From an uncultured Acidobacteriota bacterium (GTDB taxonomy: Bacteria; Acidobacteriota; Thermoanaerobaculia; UBA5066), in assembly GCA_937888435.1 (NCBI GenBank), contig CALAQS010000223.1, positions 1 through 38,687 on the forward strand: a DNA stretch of 38,687 bases, written 5' to 3'. Each line of letters opens with the position of its first letter. The stretch's first letter is position 1. A program made the position numbers and the translations under genes. This document shows positions 1-8,945 of this stretch, piece by piece. The notes beneath the pieces are model-generated. The model was given only the letters and a program-made list of their open reading frames with translations, made no database searches and had not been told where the DNA came from.

Positions 1-2
1 TG

Positions 3-356
3 GTGGGCGAGTTCTCGCGGTTTCCATCCGGTCGCCGCTTTGCGAGTTCGCTCGGCCTGACACCGAAGGAACACTCCAGTGGCGCGAGGCGGCAGCTCGG
101 TGCGATCAGCAAGAGGGGCGACACGTACCTCAGGACGCTTCTCATCGGCGGGGCACGGTCGGTGCTGCTCTGGGCACACCGCACAAAGAAACCGCATCGG
201 CTGCAGGAGTGGGCGCTAAACGTCGAGAGAAGGCGCGGGCGAAACCGCGCCTCCGTCGCCGTGGCGAATAAGCTCGCGCGAATCGTCTGGGCCGTCTCGA
301 CGCGAGGCGTTCCCTTCCATCCGATCCCGCTCGCACCACAAAACGTTCCCGCCTGA
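3..356 (+). mobile_element. IS110/IS1111-type transposase, C-terminal part (N-terminus outside window)
   Basis: Translation GLTPKEHSSGARRQLGAISKRGDTYLRTLLIGGARSVL...VAVANKLARIVWAV matches the C-terminal Transposase_20 (IS116/IS110/IS902) pattern. Confidence 0.9.
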
Positions 357-680
357 AAGCCACAAACGAAAGGAGTCCGTCAGAGTCCTCCCGCCCAAGA
401 ACGCGAAAGATGCGACAGATGAGCTCGGTCCGACCGACACGGGGGAAAGCCGATAACCCCGCTGGCCCCAAGAGGCCGTTGTTCAGCGATTGGCTCCCCG
501 TGTGCGGATTTTCATCCTGGCCCGGAGCCCATGCCGGCTCCAACTTCAAAGGCCGTAGATACGAGTGCCGTCGCGACCCCCGCTCATCACCATCGAGCCC
601 GTTCAAACGCGGCAAGCACCCCGACGACCGAGAGCTTGTGTTCTCTTAAAAGGAGAAGATTAGAGACCGCCCGTGTTTGA
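357..680 (+). ncRNA. Putative 3' non-coding region of an IS1111-type element; candidate location of a seekRNA/bridge RNA. Right boundary uncertain
   Basis: About 300 nt with no convincing CDS directly downstream of the transposase; IS1111-type elements carry their guide RNA 3' of the transposase. Confidence 0.35.
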
Positions 681-707
681 CGGAGGGGAGGAGTCCAGAT
701 ACGAGGG

Positions 708-714
708 GTTAGAC
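708..714 (-). other. attC-like R'' core site (RYYYAAC = GTCTAAC on minus strand), possibly a disrupted attC
   Basis: Minus-strand GTCTAAC fits RYYYAAC exactly and contains the TAA stop of the upstream cassette-like ORF; no partner GTTRRRY found before the IS-like sequence. Confidence 0.45.
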
Positions 715-1125
715 GGCCGCAATATCGGTGGGGTAAAGAGACAGGCGAGCCGTGAAGCCGTACGCCCCAGCGAGCTTGAGGAGTTGCGGAGGCAGCCGGT
801 AGGAGTGGGTGTACGTTTCTGGTGGAGCCGTGACCCAGATACTGAAGTCGAGCTCAGGCGAGCTGCGCGGAAAGGCCGCACTTATACGACGAAGCTCGCG
901 TGCATGTTTCCTGAAGAAGACGAGAGTTTCCTTAACCTGCGCGGGTAGGTCGGACCCCGGAGCGTCGCTGACCGAAATGTTGAGGCCGGTGACGCGGGTC
1001 AGACGGTTGCTGCCGGGCCAGATTGGTTCGCCGGCGATGAAGACGCGACAGACGGGCAGCGAAGTGCGGGCCGCAAACTTGCGGACGGCTGACTTCGAGC
1101 CGGCGACACGAAGAACGCAGCTCAT
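709..1125 (-). CDS. Conserved hypothetical protein; likely integron gene cassette
   Basis: 138 aa, MSCVLRVAG...VCRVFIAGEP...GLNISVSDAPGSDLPAQVKETLVFFRKH...LPPQLLKLAGAYGFTARLSLYP; resembles a widespread uncharacterised family with a conserved PPELLxLAGxLGIxxELSxYP-like ending. Confidence 0.7.
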   Translation of the reverse strand: MSCVLRVAGSKSAVRKFAARTSLPVCRVFIAGEPIWPGSNRLTRVTGLNISVSDAPGSDLPAQVKETLVFFRKHARELRRISAAFPRSSPELDFSIWVTAPPETYTHSYRLPPQLLKLAGAYGFTARLSLYPTDIAAV

Positions 1126-1138
1126 TTCTGTTTCGGCT

Positions 1139-1145
1139 GGCTAAC
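1139..1145 (-). other. Possible cassette-insertion (attI/cassette junction) core, GTTAGCC on minus strand
   Basis: One mismatch to GTTRRRY; 13 nt upstream of the cassette ORF ATG and downstream of the integrase module. Confidence 0.35.
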
Positions 1146-1185
1146 TAGTATTCGGCTGCAGGACGGGTTTGTACGTGCGGAAGCT

Positions 1186-1617
1186 TCATGACGGAGTCCC
1201 GGGGGAGGTTTCCGCAGGTGGGTGCTCTTCGGTTTCCGCAGATGGGAGCTTTCTGGTGGTGGTTTCGAGGCTCGACGCGTCGATTCGGATCCGCCGGGAG
1301 AGTCCGAGTTTGACGGCGCGGTCGTAGCGGATCTCCCACAATCTCTTCTCTGGCGACCACCTGCCGCCGGCGTTTCGCATCGCCGCCCTGAGCCGAACCT
1401 CCCCGTATTTCACGTCGACGAAGACGCGCCGCGCGGAGCCGGGAATCCACGGCACTTCCTCGACGACGAGCTCCACGGTTTTCATCCTCGTGCGCTTTCT
1501 CTCATCATAGCGGTAGCGGACGCAAACGAGTCGGGGGCCGAACTCGCGGAGGAGCTTTCGCGTGCCCTTGCGGCCCGGCTTGAGGCACGAACCGACCACG
1601 CCCGAAGAGGAGCTCAC
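1186..1617 (-). CDS. Integrase-associated conserved hypothetical protein
   Basis: GTG start overlaps the integrase TGA (GTGA, 1614-1617); sequence ...[44 protein letters not shown]...[23 protein letters not shown]. Confidence 0.75.
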   Translation of the reverse strand: MSSSSGVVGSCLKPGRKGTRKLLREFGPRLVCVRYRYDERKRTRMKTVELVVEEVPWIPGSARRVFVDVKYGEVRLRAAMRNAGGRWSPEKRLWEIRYDRAVKLGLSRRIRIDASSLETTTRKLPSAETEEHPPAETSPGTPS

Positions 1618-2603
1618 ATCCGGTCCAGCGGGCTGGTGACGCCGAGGCCGCCGCGGTTCAGGACGTGTGTATAGATCATGGTGGTGGCAACGTCGCGGTG
1701 GCCGAGCAGCTCCTGGATGGTGCGGATGTCCGAGCCGCTCTCGAGGAGGTGCGTGGCGAAGGAATGCCGCAGGGTGTGGCAGCTTGCGGGCTTTCCGAGG
1801 CGGGCCTCGCGCACGGCGCGCTGGACGGCGCGTTGGACGAGCGTTTCGCCCAGATGGTGGCGGCGCAGGGGAGAGCCTGCGCCCGCTCGCGGGTCGGCGC
1901 TGCGCGACGCGGCGGGGAAAATCCACTGCCAGCCCCACCACTTGGCCGCGGCCGGATACTTCCGCGCGAGGGCGTCGGGCAGATAGACGCTGCCGAAGCC
2001 CTCGCGGAGGTCGGCCTCGTGGAGGGCTTTGACGGCCACCAGGTGGCGCTGGAGCGGCTGCCGGAGGGCGACGGGAAGCATGGTAAGTCGGTCCTTCATG
2101 CCCTTGCCGTCGCGCACGAGGATCTGGTTGAGCGCGAAGTCGACGTCCTTCACTCGCAGCCGCAGGCACTCCATGAGGCGCACGCCGGTGCCGTAGAGGA
2201 GCGTCGCGACGAGAAGGGGCGTCCCGTCGAGCCGCGCGAGGACGGCCCTCACCTCGTCCCGCGTGAGGACGACGGGCAGGCGCTCCGGGCGTTTCGCGCG
2301 GACTACGGCGCCGAGGGACTCGACGGGCCTCCCGAGGACTTCGCGGTAGAGGAAGAGAAGCGCGCTCAAGGCCTGCGTCTGGGTGGAAGCGGCCACCCTC
2401 CCGCGCGTGGCGAGATCCGAGACGAAGGCGTTGATCTCGGCTTCGCCCATTTCGTCGGGATGCCGTTTACCGTGGAAAACGACGAACCGCCGAATCCAGC
2501 CGACGTAGGCCTCTTCGGTACGGATGCTGTAGTGGCGCGTGCGGAGCGCGGCACGCACGAGGTCGAAGAGCTTCATCGGCTTTCGCAAAGAAGATAGGGC
2601 CAC
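1614..2603 (-). CDS. intI: Integron integrase (IntI-type tyrosine recombinase)
   Basis: Tyr-recombinase motifs ([58 protein letters not shown]) plus the IntI-specific insert region ([24 protein letters not shown]); start may be the internal ATG at 2573. Confidence 0.93.
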   Translation of the reverse strand: MALSSLRKPMKLFDLVRAALRTRHYSIRTEEAYVGWIRRFVVFHGKRHPDEMGEAEINAFVSDLATRGRVAASTQTQALSALLFLYREVLGRPVESLGAVVRAKRPERLPVVLTRDEVRAVLARLDGTPLLVATLLYGTGVRLMECLRLRVKDVDFALNQILVRDGKGMKDRLTMLPVALRQPLQRHLVAVKALHEADLREGFGSVYLPDALARKYPAAAKWWGWQWIFPAASRSADPRAGAGSPLRRHHLGETLVQRAVQRAVREARLGKPASCHTLRHSFATHLLESGSDIRTIQELLGHRDVATTMIYTHVLNRGGLGVTSPLDRM

Positions 2604-2701
2604 GGCGAGCGCAAGTCAAGCGTAAGTTTCGCTCTGGAATGAGCCGCCATTCAGTTTTTCCATGACGCGCGGGGAAAGGCGTGCTAGGTTTCCGGGTTGC
2701 C

Positions 2702-3490
2702 ATGAACCACATCGTCTGCATCGCCTACGTTCCCGACACGGAAACGAAAATCCGCATCGCCGCCGGGGGCGTCTCGATCGACGAGGCGGACGTGAAGTGG
2801 ATCGTGTCCCCCTACGACGAGTACGCGCTCGAGGGAGCGCTCCAGATGAAGGAGGCAAAGGGCGGCACGGTCACGGCCCTAACATTCGGGCCCGCGCGCG
2901 CCGACACGGGCCTGCGCGAGTGCCTCGCCCGCGGCGCCGACGACGCAATCCGAATTGCCTCCGAGGGCCTCGGCGAAGTGGACTCGCTCGGCGTGGCGCG
3001 CCTCCTCGCGGGCGCCATCAAGGCGCTGCCGCACGACGTCGTGTGGATGGGCAACAAGGGCGTCGGCACGGACGCGCAGGTGCTCGTGCCGATGCTGGCC
3101 GAGCTGCTCGACCTGCCGCACGTGAATCTCGTGACGAAGCTCGAGTGGAAGGACGGCGCGGTCCTCGCCTACCGCGAGATCGAGGGCGCGCGGGAGATCG
3201 TCGAGATGCCGCTGCCCGGCGTCATCGGCGCCACGAAGGGCCTGAACGAGCCGCGCTACGCGTCGCTGAAAGGCATCATGGCCGCGAAGAAGAAGGCGAT
3301 CGCCGTGAAGACTCCGGCCGACGCCGGAGTGGACCCGGTTACGGTGGCGGGAGAGGCCGCGCACGTGCGCTGGACGAAGCTCGAGCTGCCGCCCGCTCGG
3401 CAGGCCGTGAAGCTGGTCCCCGGCGACGACCCGGCGAAAGCGGCGACGGAGCTTCTCCGGCTGCTGCGCGACGAGGCCAAAGTCCTTTGA
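2702..3490 (+). CDS. etfB: Electron transfer flavoprotein beta subunit
   Basis: MNHIVCIAYVPDTETKIRI...VKWIVSPYDEYALEGALQMKE...GNKGVGTDAQVLVPMLAELLDLP. Confidence 0.93.
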   Translation: MNHIVCIAYVPDTETKIRIAAGGVSIDEADVKWIVSPYDEYALEGALQMKEAKGGTVTALTFGPARADTGLRECLARGADDAIRIASEGLGEVDSLGVARLLAGAIKALPHDVVWMGNKGVGTDAQVLVPMLAELLDLPHVNLVTKLEWKDGAVLAYREIEGAREIVEMPLPGVIGATKGLNEPRYASLKGIMAAKKKAIAVKTPADAGVDPVTVAGEAAHVRWTKLELPPARQAVKLVPGDDPAKAATELLRLLRDEAKVL

Positions 3491-3511
3491 AGATTTTCTT
3501 AGAAGGTTAAG
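3489..3511 (-). repeat. Dispersed AT-rich repeat, copy a
   Basis: Minus strand CTTAACCTTCTAAGAAAATCTTC; overlaps etfB stop, lies in etfB-etfA gap. Confidence 0.7.
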
Positions 3512-3525
3512 AGGGAAGGACAGCC

Positions 3526-4506
3526 ATGGCGAATGTCCTGGTCTTCATCGAGCAGCGCGATGGGAAGCTGAGAAAGTCCTCCCTCGAGGCGCTCAGCCTC
3601 GGCTATTCACTTTCTAGGAAAATCAGCGGCACCCTTGGAGCGGTGGTAGCAGGCTCTGGAATCTCTTCGCTGTCTTCCGAGCTCGCCGCGTACGGCGCCG
3701 CGAAGGTGTTCGTGGCCGACAGGCCCGAGCTAGCGCTCTTCTCCTCGGAGGGTTATACGGCGGCCCTCGACGCCGCCGCATCCGCGTTCAAGCCGTCCAT
3801 CGTCCTCGTCTCGGCGACGGCGATGGGGCTCGACGTCGCCGCGCGGTTCGCCGCGCGCCGCGGCGTGGGCGTGCTCTCGGACGTGATGACTCTGGACGTC
3901 GAGAACGGCCGCCTGGCGGGCGAGCGACCGGTGTATTCGGGCAAGGCGCGCGTTCTCGTCACGGCCGCGCCGAGCGCCGGGATCCAGGTCGCGACGCCGC
4001 GCCCGAACGTGTTTCCAGCTTCGAGATCGGATACGCCGGGCGCGGGCGAAGTCGTGAACCTCGACCTTCCGGCGCTGAAGATCCGCGCGAAGGTCGTGAA
4101 AGTGGAGGCAGCCGAGGCCGGCGAGATCGACGTGGCCGAGGCGGACAAGATCGTCTCCGGCGGGCGCGGCATCAAGGGGCCCGAGAGCTGGCCCATGCTG
4201 CGCGCGCTGTGCCACGAGCTGGGCGCCGCGCTGGGCGCCTCGCGCGCCGCGGTGGACGCGGGCTGGATCGGGCACGAGCACCAGGTTGGGCAGACCGGCA
4301 AGGTCGTGTCGCCGTCGCTCTACATCGCGTGCGGGGTCTCCGGCGCGATCCAGCACCTCGCGGGCATGGGCTCGTCGAAGGTCATCGTCGCCATCAACAA
4401 GGACCCCGAGGCGCCGATCTTCAAGGTGGCGACGTACGGCATCGTGGGCGACCTTTTCCAGATCGTGCCCGCGCTGACCGAAGCCGCGAAAAAGCTAAAG
4501 GCCTAG
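3526..4506 (+). CDS. etfA: Electron transfer flavoprotein alpha subunit
   Basis: C-terminal FAD-binding signature [52 protein letters not shown]. Confidence 0.95.
   Translation: MANVLVFIEQRDGKLRKSSLEALSLGYSLSRKISGTLGAVVAGSGISSLSSELAAYGAAKVFVADRPELALFSSEGYTAALDAAASAFKPSIVLVSATAMGLDVAARFAARRGVGVLSDVMTLDVENGRLAGERPVYSGKARVLVTAAPSAGIQVATPRPNVFPASRSDTPGAGEVVNLDLPALKIRAKVVKVEAAEAGEIDVAEADKIVSGGRGIKGPESWPMLRALCHELGAALGASRAAVDAGWIGHEHQVGQTGKVVSPSLYIACGVSGAIQHLAGMGSSKVIVAINKDPEAPIFKVATYGIVGDLFQIVPALTEAAKKLKA
3603..3627 (+). repeat. Dispersed AT-rich repeat, copy b (inside etfA)
   Basis: CTATTCACTTTCTAGGAAAATCAGC. Confidence 0.65.
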
Positions 4507-6305
4507 TTGACCGTCGCCGTGAACACAGCGAACATGAACCCGCAGCCATTCGAGTAGAAGACGCGGACGATGTCTACTCCGGGGCGGAAACCCGGAACGT
4601 AGGCGTAGACCCCGGGTGTCTCCGTGGTCTGGAAGAGGCTGCCGGATTGGTTCTGGATAAAGAGCGTCCGGAGGTTCGTCGGGTCGGGGACGCCGGTGAC
4701 CGTGACGAAGACCGTGGCCGAGTTCGCCAGCACGGTTTTGTTATTGGGCGTCAGCACCGGGATGTACGGCTGCGAGTCGACCGGAACGGTGAGCGACTGC
4801 TGGGCGGGGTCCCCCCCGAGAAGCGGGAAGGCGTTCAGCGTGAACGTCGTCGCGCCGGTGATCGTCGTGCCGACCGAGCCGTTCGGCGCAAGGCCGAAGG
4901 GCGCGGTGACACCGTTGATCGTCACCATTCCCGTGTTCTCGGTCTGCCACGACAGGACGATGTTCGACGACGAGCCGCAACCGCGCGCCGGATCGGCCGT
5001 GAAGGAGTCGATCACCGGGTCGCCGGGCACGATGACGGTGGCCGTGAACGTGGCGGTCGCGGGCCCGCAGGCGCCGCCGGGCACGGTGAGGCGCACGATA
5101 TCGGTGCCGGTAGCCGAGCCGGCCTTGTACGTGAACTGGTTGCCGCTCACGATGAACGTCGAGCCCGTGGACTCGTGTTTGTCGAACGTGATCGTGACGA
5201 GGGTCCCGGTGTAAGCCGCGGGGATCGAGCCCTGCACGACCTGGCTGGTGCCCACCGTCGCCGTGGCGGGCGTCGGCGTGGGCGGTGTCGTGGGCGGCTG
5301 AAGCGTAGCCTTGCGCGTCGCCGTGGAGGTGACGCCCGAGAGCGCGACGGCCGTGAGCGTGATGTCGCCCGCCGATACGACCTGGAAGTTGGCCGTGCCG
5401 GAGGTTGCGAGGTCGCCCGCGGCGCCCGTGATGTTCACGTGGTCCGCGCCCGTCGTCGTCCATGTCGCGGTGACGGCAAGCGGCGGGCAGCCCGTGGAGG
5501 GCGAGATCGTGAAGGAGGTGATGACCGGCGCCGTCGAGAAGGCGCCGCGCGAGACGGACAGCGCCAGGCTGCTGCCGTCGCTCGTGAGGTTGTCGTTCTT
5601 GATGGCGTACGGCAACCCCGCTCCGGTGAGCATGCGGAAGCGCAGCGCGAGTTGCGATTTCTCGGCCGTCGCAGGCACCAGCGAGGCGAGCGACTGCTGC
5701 GCGGCCGAGCCGGGGACGGCGAAGATCTGGGCGTCGCCGATGGGGGCGCCGCCGTCGAAGGGCGTGACTTCGACCGTGCAGCCCTGCGCAGAGAGCGGGC
5801 TGCACAGGACGCCCACGTTCGTGCGCGCGCGGCCGGGGTCCGTAGACGACGACGCGTCGGCGCCGCCGCCCCACGACTCGTCACCCGCCGCGAGGAAATC
5901 GGAGACAGGGAAGGCGGTGGTCACGGTGCCGAAGCGGCCGCCCGGCGTGTCGTTGAACGTCTCGGACCAGGCGTTCACGGGGGAGTCGCTCCTGAGGTGG
6001 TACAGGAAGGTCCCCATCCCGTCGACGGCCGCGGGCGCGGGGATGACGGCGACGCCGCGGGTGGACAGCGTGAACGGCACGCTCGCGAGCGTGGCGCCGC
6101 CCACGAGGAAATCGATGGAGCAAGTCGCCGGGGCGACGCTCGAGACGTAGATGTTCGTGTCGTAGCGCGCATTCGTGCCCACGCCCTTCACTGCCGGGCC
6201 GCCCCAGAGATCCGTGCCCGCGGGCGCGGCGGCCCGAAGGGCGCCGGCGGGGGCCAGCGCGAACACGATCGAAGCGGCCCAGAGGGACCTTCGGAGGCGC
6301 GTCAT
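4503..6305 (-). CDS. Secreted protein with Ig-like repeats
   Basis: N-terminal signal peptide (MTRLRRSLWAASIVFALAPAGALRAAA), two related segments (PVITSFTISPSTGCPPL / PVIDSFTADPARGCGSS), beta-rich composition; an upstream GTG at 6323 is also possible. Confidence 0.75.
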   Translation of the reverse strand: MTRLRRSLWAASIVFALAPAGALRAAAPAGTDLWGGPAVKGVGTNARYDTNIYVSSVAPATCSIDFLVGGATLASVPFTLSTRGVAVIPAPAAVDGMGTFLYHLRSDSPVNAWSETFNDTPGGRFGTVTTAFPVSDFLAAGDESWGGGADASSSTDPGRARTNVGVLCSPLSAQGCTVEVTPFDGGAPIGDAQIFAVPGSAAQQSLASLVPATAEKSQLALRFRMLTGAGLPYAIKNDNLTSDGSSLALSVSRGAFSTAPVITSFTISPSTGCPPLAVTATWTTTGADHVNITGAAGDLATSGTANFQVVSAGDITLTAVALSGVTSTATRKATLQPPTTPPTPTPATATVGTSQVVQGSIPAAYTGTLVTITFDKHESTGSTFIVSGNQFTYKAGSATGTDIVRLTVPGGACGPATATFTATVIVPGDPVIDSFTADPARGCGSSSNIVLSWQTENTGMVTINGVTAPFGLAPNGSVGTTITGATTFTLNAFPLLGGDPAQQSLTVPVDSQPYIPVLTPNNKTVLANSATVFVTVTGVPDPTNLRTLFIQNQSGSLFQTTETPGVYAYVPGFRPGVDIVRVFYSNGCGFMFAVFTATVN

Positions 6306-6361
6306 CGGGCTTCGAGCTACCACAACTTATCTTACAACATGCTGCGCTATCCTCCCTTGCG

Positions 6362-8473
6362 ATGACGATCACGCCGGCCCAGGCCACGTATTTCGGGTTC
6401 TCCGGGACCCTCCTCTTCGCGCTTCTGCTGCTCGGCGCCCTTACCCTTTTCACGTACACCGCGTCGCGCCGCATCCAGCTCCTCACGCTCGGCGGGCCCC
6501 CCGAAGACCGCCTCGACCATCCGCTCGCGCGCCTGTGGCACATGGCCGAGTACGGGCTCCTGCAGCGGAAGATGTTCCGCGACCCGTACGCGGGCCTCTA
6601 CCACGCCCTCATCTTCAGCGGTTTCCTCGTGCTGCTGCTGCGCACGCTGATGCTCGTCTTCGAGGGCCTCTTCCCCGGGGCCGGGCTGCCGTTCCTTCCG
6701 ACGGGCTTCTGGCAGGGCTATCTCCTCGTCAAGGACCTCGTCCTCGTGACGACCTTCGCCGGCGTTGTCCTCGCGCTCGCGCGCCGCCACGTCGCGAAGA
6801 AAGAGCGGCTCGACCCGTCCTTCGACGCGGACCTCATCCTCCTGCTCATCGGCTTCCTGATGGTGACGGATCTCGGCGCCGGCGCCGCGAAAATGGCGCT
6901 GGATGCGGCGAAAAGCGCGGCTCTCGGCGCGACGCCAAGTACCGCTCTCGCCCAAAACGCTCTCTGGGAACCCCTGACCTATTCCCTTTCTAAGCAATTC
7001 TCTTTTCTTTCTTCGTCCTCTTTGCAGGCTATTTATTTCGGTGCGTGGTGGGCGCACCTCGTCGCGATCTTCGTCTTCGGGAACTACCTGCCCTTCGCGA
7101 AGCACTTCCACGTGATCACGGCGCTCCCGAACTTGTTCTTCGCGAAGCTCGAGCCCGCCGGGAAGATGGCGACGTTCGACATCGAGAGGGCGGCCGAGGC
7201 CGAGAAGTTCGGCGTGTCGAAGATCGAGGACTTCACCTGGAAGCAGAAGCTGGACATGTTCACGTGCACCGAGTGCGGGCGCTGCCGCGAGGTGTGCCCG
7301 ACTCACCTCACGGGCAAGCCGCTCACGCCGAAGGGCTTCATGGTGGACCTGCGCAATGCGCTCTACGCGGACGCGGACGCGCTGATCGACGCCGACGCCG
7401 GCCGCGGCGACGGCTCGGCCGAGGTGGCGCTCGCGGCGCGAAGGCCGCTCATCGGAGGCTGGATCGACGAGGAGACGATCTGGGCCTGCACGACGTGCCG
7501 CTACTGCGAGCACGCGTGCCCCGTGGGCATCACGTTCGTCGACAAGATCACCGACCTGCGCCGCCACCTCGTGCTCGAGAAGAGCTCGTTCCCGAAGGAG
7601 GCGCAGACGGCCTTCAACGGCATGGAGCGCCAGGGCAATCCGTGGAACCTCGCGGCTTCGGACCGCGCGGCGTGGACGGTGGACTTGCCGTTCCCGGTGC
7701 TCACGATGGCCGAAGCGGCGGACGCGAAGTTGGCCGGCGGAGTCGAGGTGCTTTTCTGGGTGGGCTGCGCGGGCTCGTACGAGGAGCGCGGCAAGCGCGT
7801 GTCGCGGTCGCTCGCGCGGCTGCTCCACGAGGCCGGCGTGACGTTCGCGATCCTCGGCACGGAGGAGACGTGCACGGGCGACGCGGCGCGCCGCCTTGGG
7901 AACGAGTATCTCTTCCAGACGCTCGCGCGGCAGAACGTCGAAACGATGAAGGGCTACGGCGTGACGAGGATCGTCACGAACTGCCCGCACTGCTTCAACA
8001 CGCTCGCGAACGAGTACCCCGACTTCGGCGGCACGTTCGAGGTGATGCATGGGACCGAGCTCGTGTCGCGGCTCGTTCGCGAGGGGAGGATCCGTCTCGT
8101 GAACGGCGAGGCCCGCTCGCTTTCCTTCCACGATCCCTGCTACCTCGGGCGCCACAACGGCGTGTACGACGCGCCGCGCGAGCTCCTGAACGCGATCCCG
8201 GGGATCGTGCTGAAGGAGCTGCCGTTGAGCCGCGGGAACGGCATGTGCTGCGGCGCGGGCGGCGGGCGAATGTGGCTGGACGAGACGATCGGCGCGCGCG
8301 TGAACCAGGCGCGGTTCGCCGAGATCGAGGCGAACGGGACGGACGCGGTCGGCGTCTCGTGCCCGTTCTGCATGGTGATGCTCGGCAACGCGAAGACCGA
8401 GCTCGCGGGCAGGACCGAGGCTTACGACGTCCTCGAGCTGGCCGCACAGGCGTTGCCCGCCCATCCGGGCTGA
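6362..8473 (+). CDS. Membrane Fe-S oxidoreductase, EtfD-like / ETF:(mena)quinone oxidoreductase (EMO) type
   Basis: N-terminal TM helices, two ferredoxin-like clusters (CTECGRCREVCP, CTTCRYCEHACPVG), CCG motifs (NCPHCFNTLANEYP, MCCGAGGGRMW); close to etfBA. Confidence 0.85.
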   Translation: MTITPAQATYFGFSGTLLFALLLLGALTLFTYTASRRIQLLTLGGPPEDRLDHPLARLWHMAEYGLLQRKMFRDPYAGLYHALIFSGFLVLLLRTLMLVFEGLFPGAGLPFLPTGFWQGYLLVKDLVLVTTFAGVVLALARRHVAKKERLDPSFDADLILLLIGFLMVTDLGAGAAKMALDAAKSAALGATPSTALAQNALWEPLTYSLSKQFSFLSSSSLQAIYFGAWWAHLVAIFVFGNYLPFAKHFHVITALPNLFFAKLEPAGKMATFDIERAAEAEKFGVSKIEDFTWKQKLDMFTCTECGRCREVCPTHLTGKPLTPKGFMVDLRNALYADADALIDADAGRGDGSAEVALAARRPLIGGWIDEETIWACTTCRYCEHACPVGITFVDKITDLRRHLVLEKSSFPKEAQTAFNGMERQGNPWNLAASDRAAWTVDLPFPVLTMAEAADAKLAGGVEVLFWVGCAGSYEERGKRVSRSLARLLHEAGVTFAILGTEETCTGDAARRLGNEYLFQTLARQNVETMKGYGVTRIVTNCPHCFNTLANEYPDFGGTFEVMHGTELVSRLVREGRIRLVNGEARSLSFHDPCYLGRHNGVYDAPRELLNAIPGIVLKELPLSRGNGMCCGAGGGRMWLDETIGARVNQARFAEIEANGTDAVGVSCPFCMVMLGNAKTELAGRTEAYDVLELAAQALPAHPG
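6979..7003 (+). repeat. Dispersed AT-rich repeat, copy c (inside EtfD-like gene)
   Basis: CTATTCCCTTTCTAAGCAATTCTCT. Confidence 0.65.
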
Positions 8474-8510
8474 TCCGGAATCCAAGGGCGTGGGTGTAAT
8501 CTTTCCGCAT

Positions 8511-8945
8511 ATGGCGGACGAGCCGAAGGCCCCGGGCGCGCCGACTCCGGCGGGCGGCGTGCGGCCGGCGCAGCGCATCGTCGGGCCCGTGGCGCCGCCG
8601 GTCTACACGGCGGGGGCGAAAGCGGGCGCGGCGCGCATCGCCTCGGAGAGCGCCGAGCCGCTCGTCACCGAGGGCATGAAGGCCCGGCAGCGCGATATCG
8701 AGAAGAAGCGCCGCGTCGTGGCTACGCTCCGGCAGGTCGAGGAGGAGGAGGCGTCCGAGCGCTGGCGGCGCGTCCGCGCGTGGATCTTGAGGTTCGTGGG
8801 CGTCCTCGTCGCGCTCGGCGTTTACGCGAAGATCCAGTCGATGTACGGCAATAAGTGGCCGATGCTCGCCGTGTGGATCTTCCTCACCGTGATGCTCGGT
8901 GTGGCCGCGACCTGGCTCCTCTGGTACCTGGATTACTCCGACTAG
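8511..8945 (+). CDS. Hypothetical protein with two C-terminal TM helices
   Basis: MADEPKAPGAPTPAGG...RAWILRFVGVLVALGVYAKIQSMYGNKWPMLAVWIFLTVMLGVAATWLLWYLDYSD. Confidence 0.65.
   Translation: MADEPKAPGAPTPAGGVRPAQRIVGPVAPPVYTAGAKAGAARIASESAEPLVTEGMKARQRDIEKKRRVVATLRQVEEEEASERWRRVRAWILRFVGVLVALGVYAKIQSMYGNKWPMLAVWIFLTVMLGVAATWLLWYLDYSD

Noticed and set aside
640-670. AT-rich stretch TGTTCTCTTAAAAGGAGAAGATTAGAGACC as another copy of the dispersed repeat
   Set aside because: Alignment to the consensus is poor and it more likely belongs to the IS right-end region.
1665-2597. 310-aa plus-strand ORF antisense to the integrase
   Set aside because: Shadow of the strongly supported intI coding frame.
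4209-6365. 718-aa plus-strand ORF
   Set aside because: Lies out of frame over etfA and antisense to the secreted Ig-like gene; no recognisable domain and biased Arg/Gly composition.
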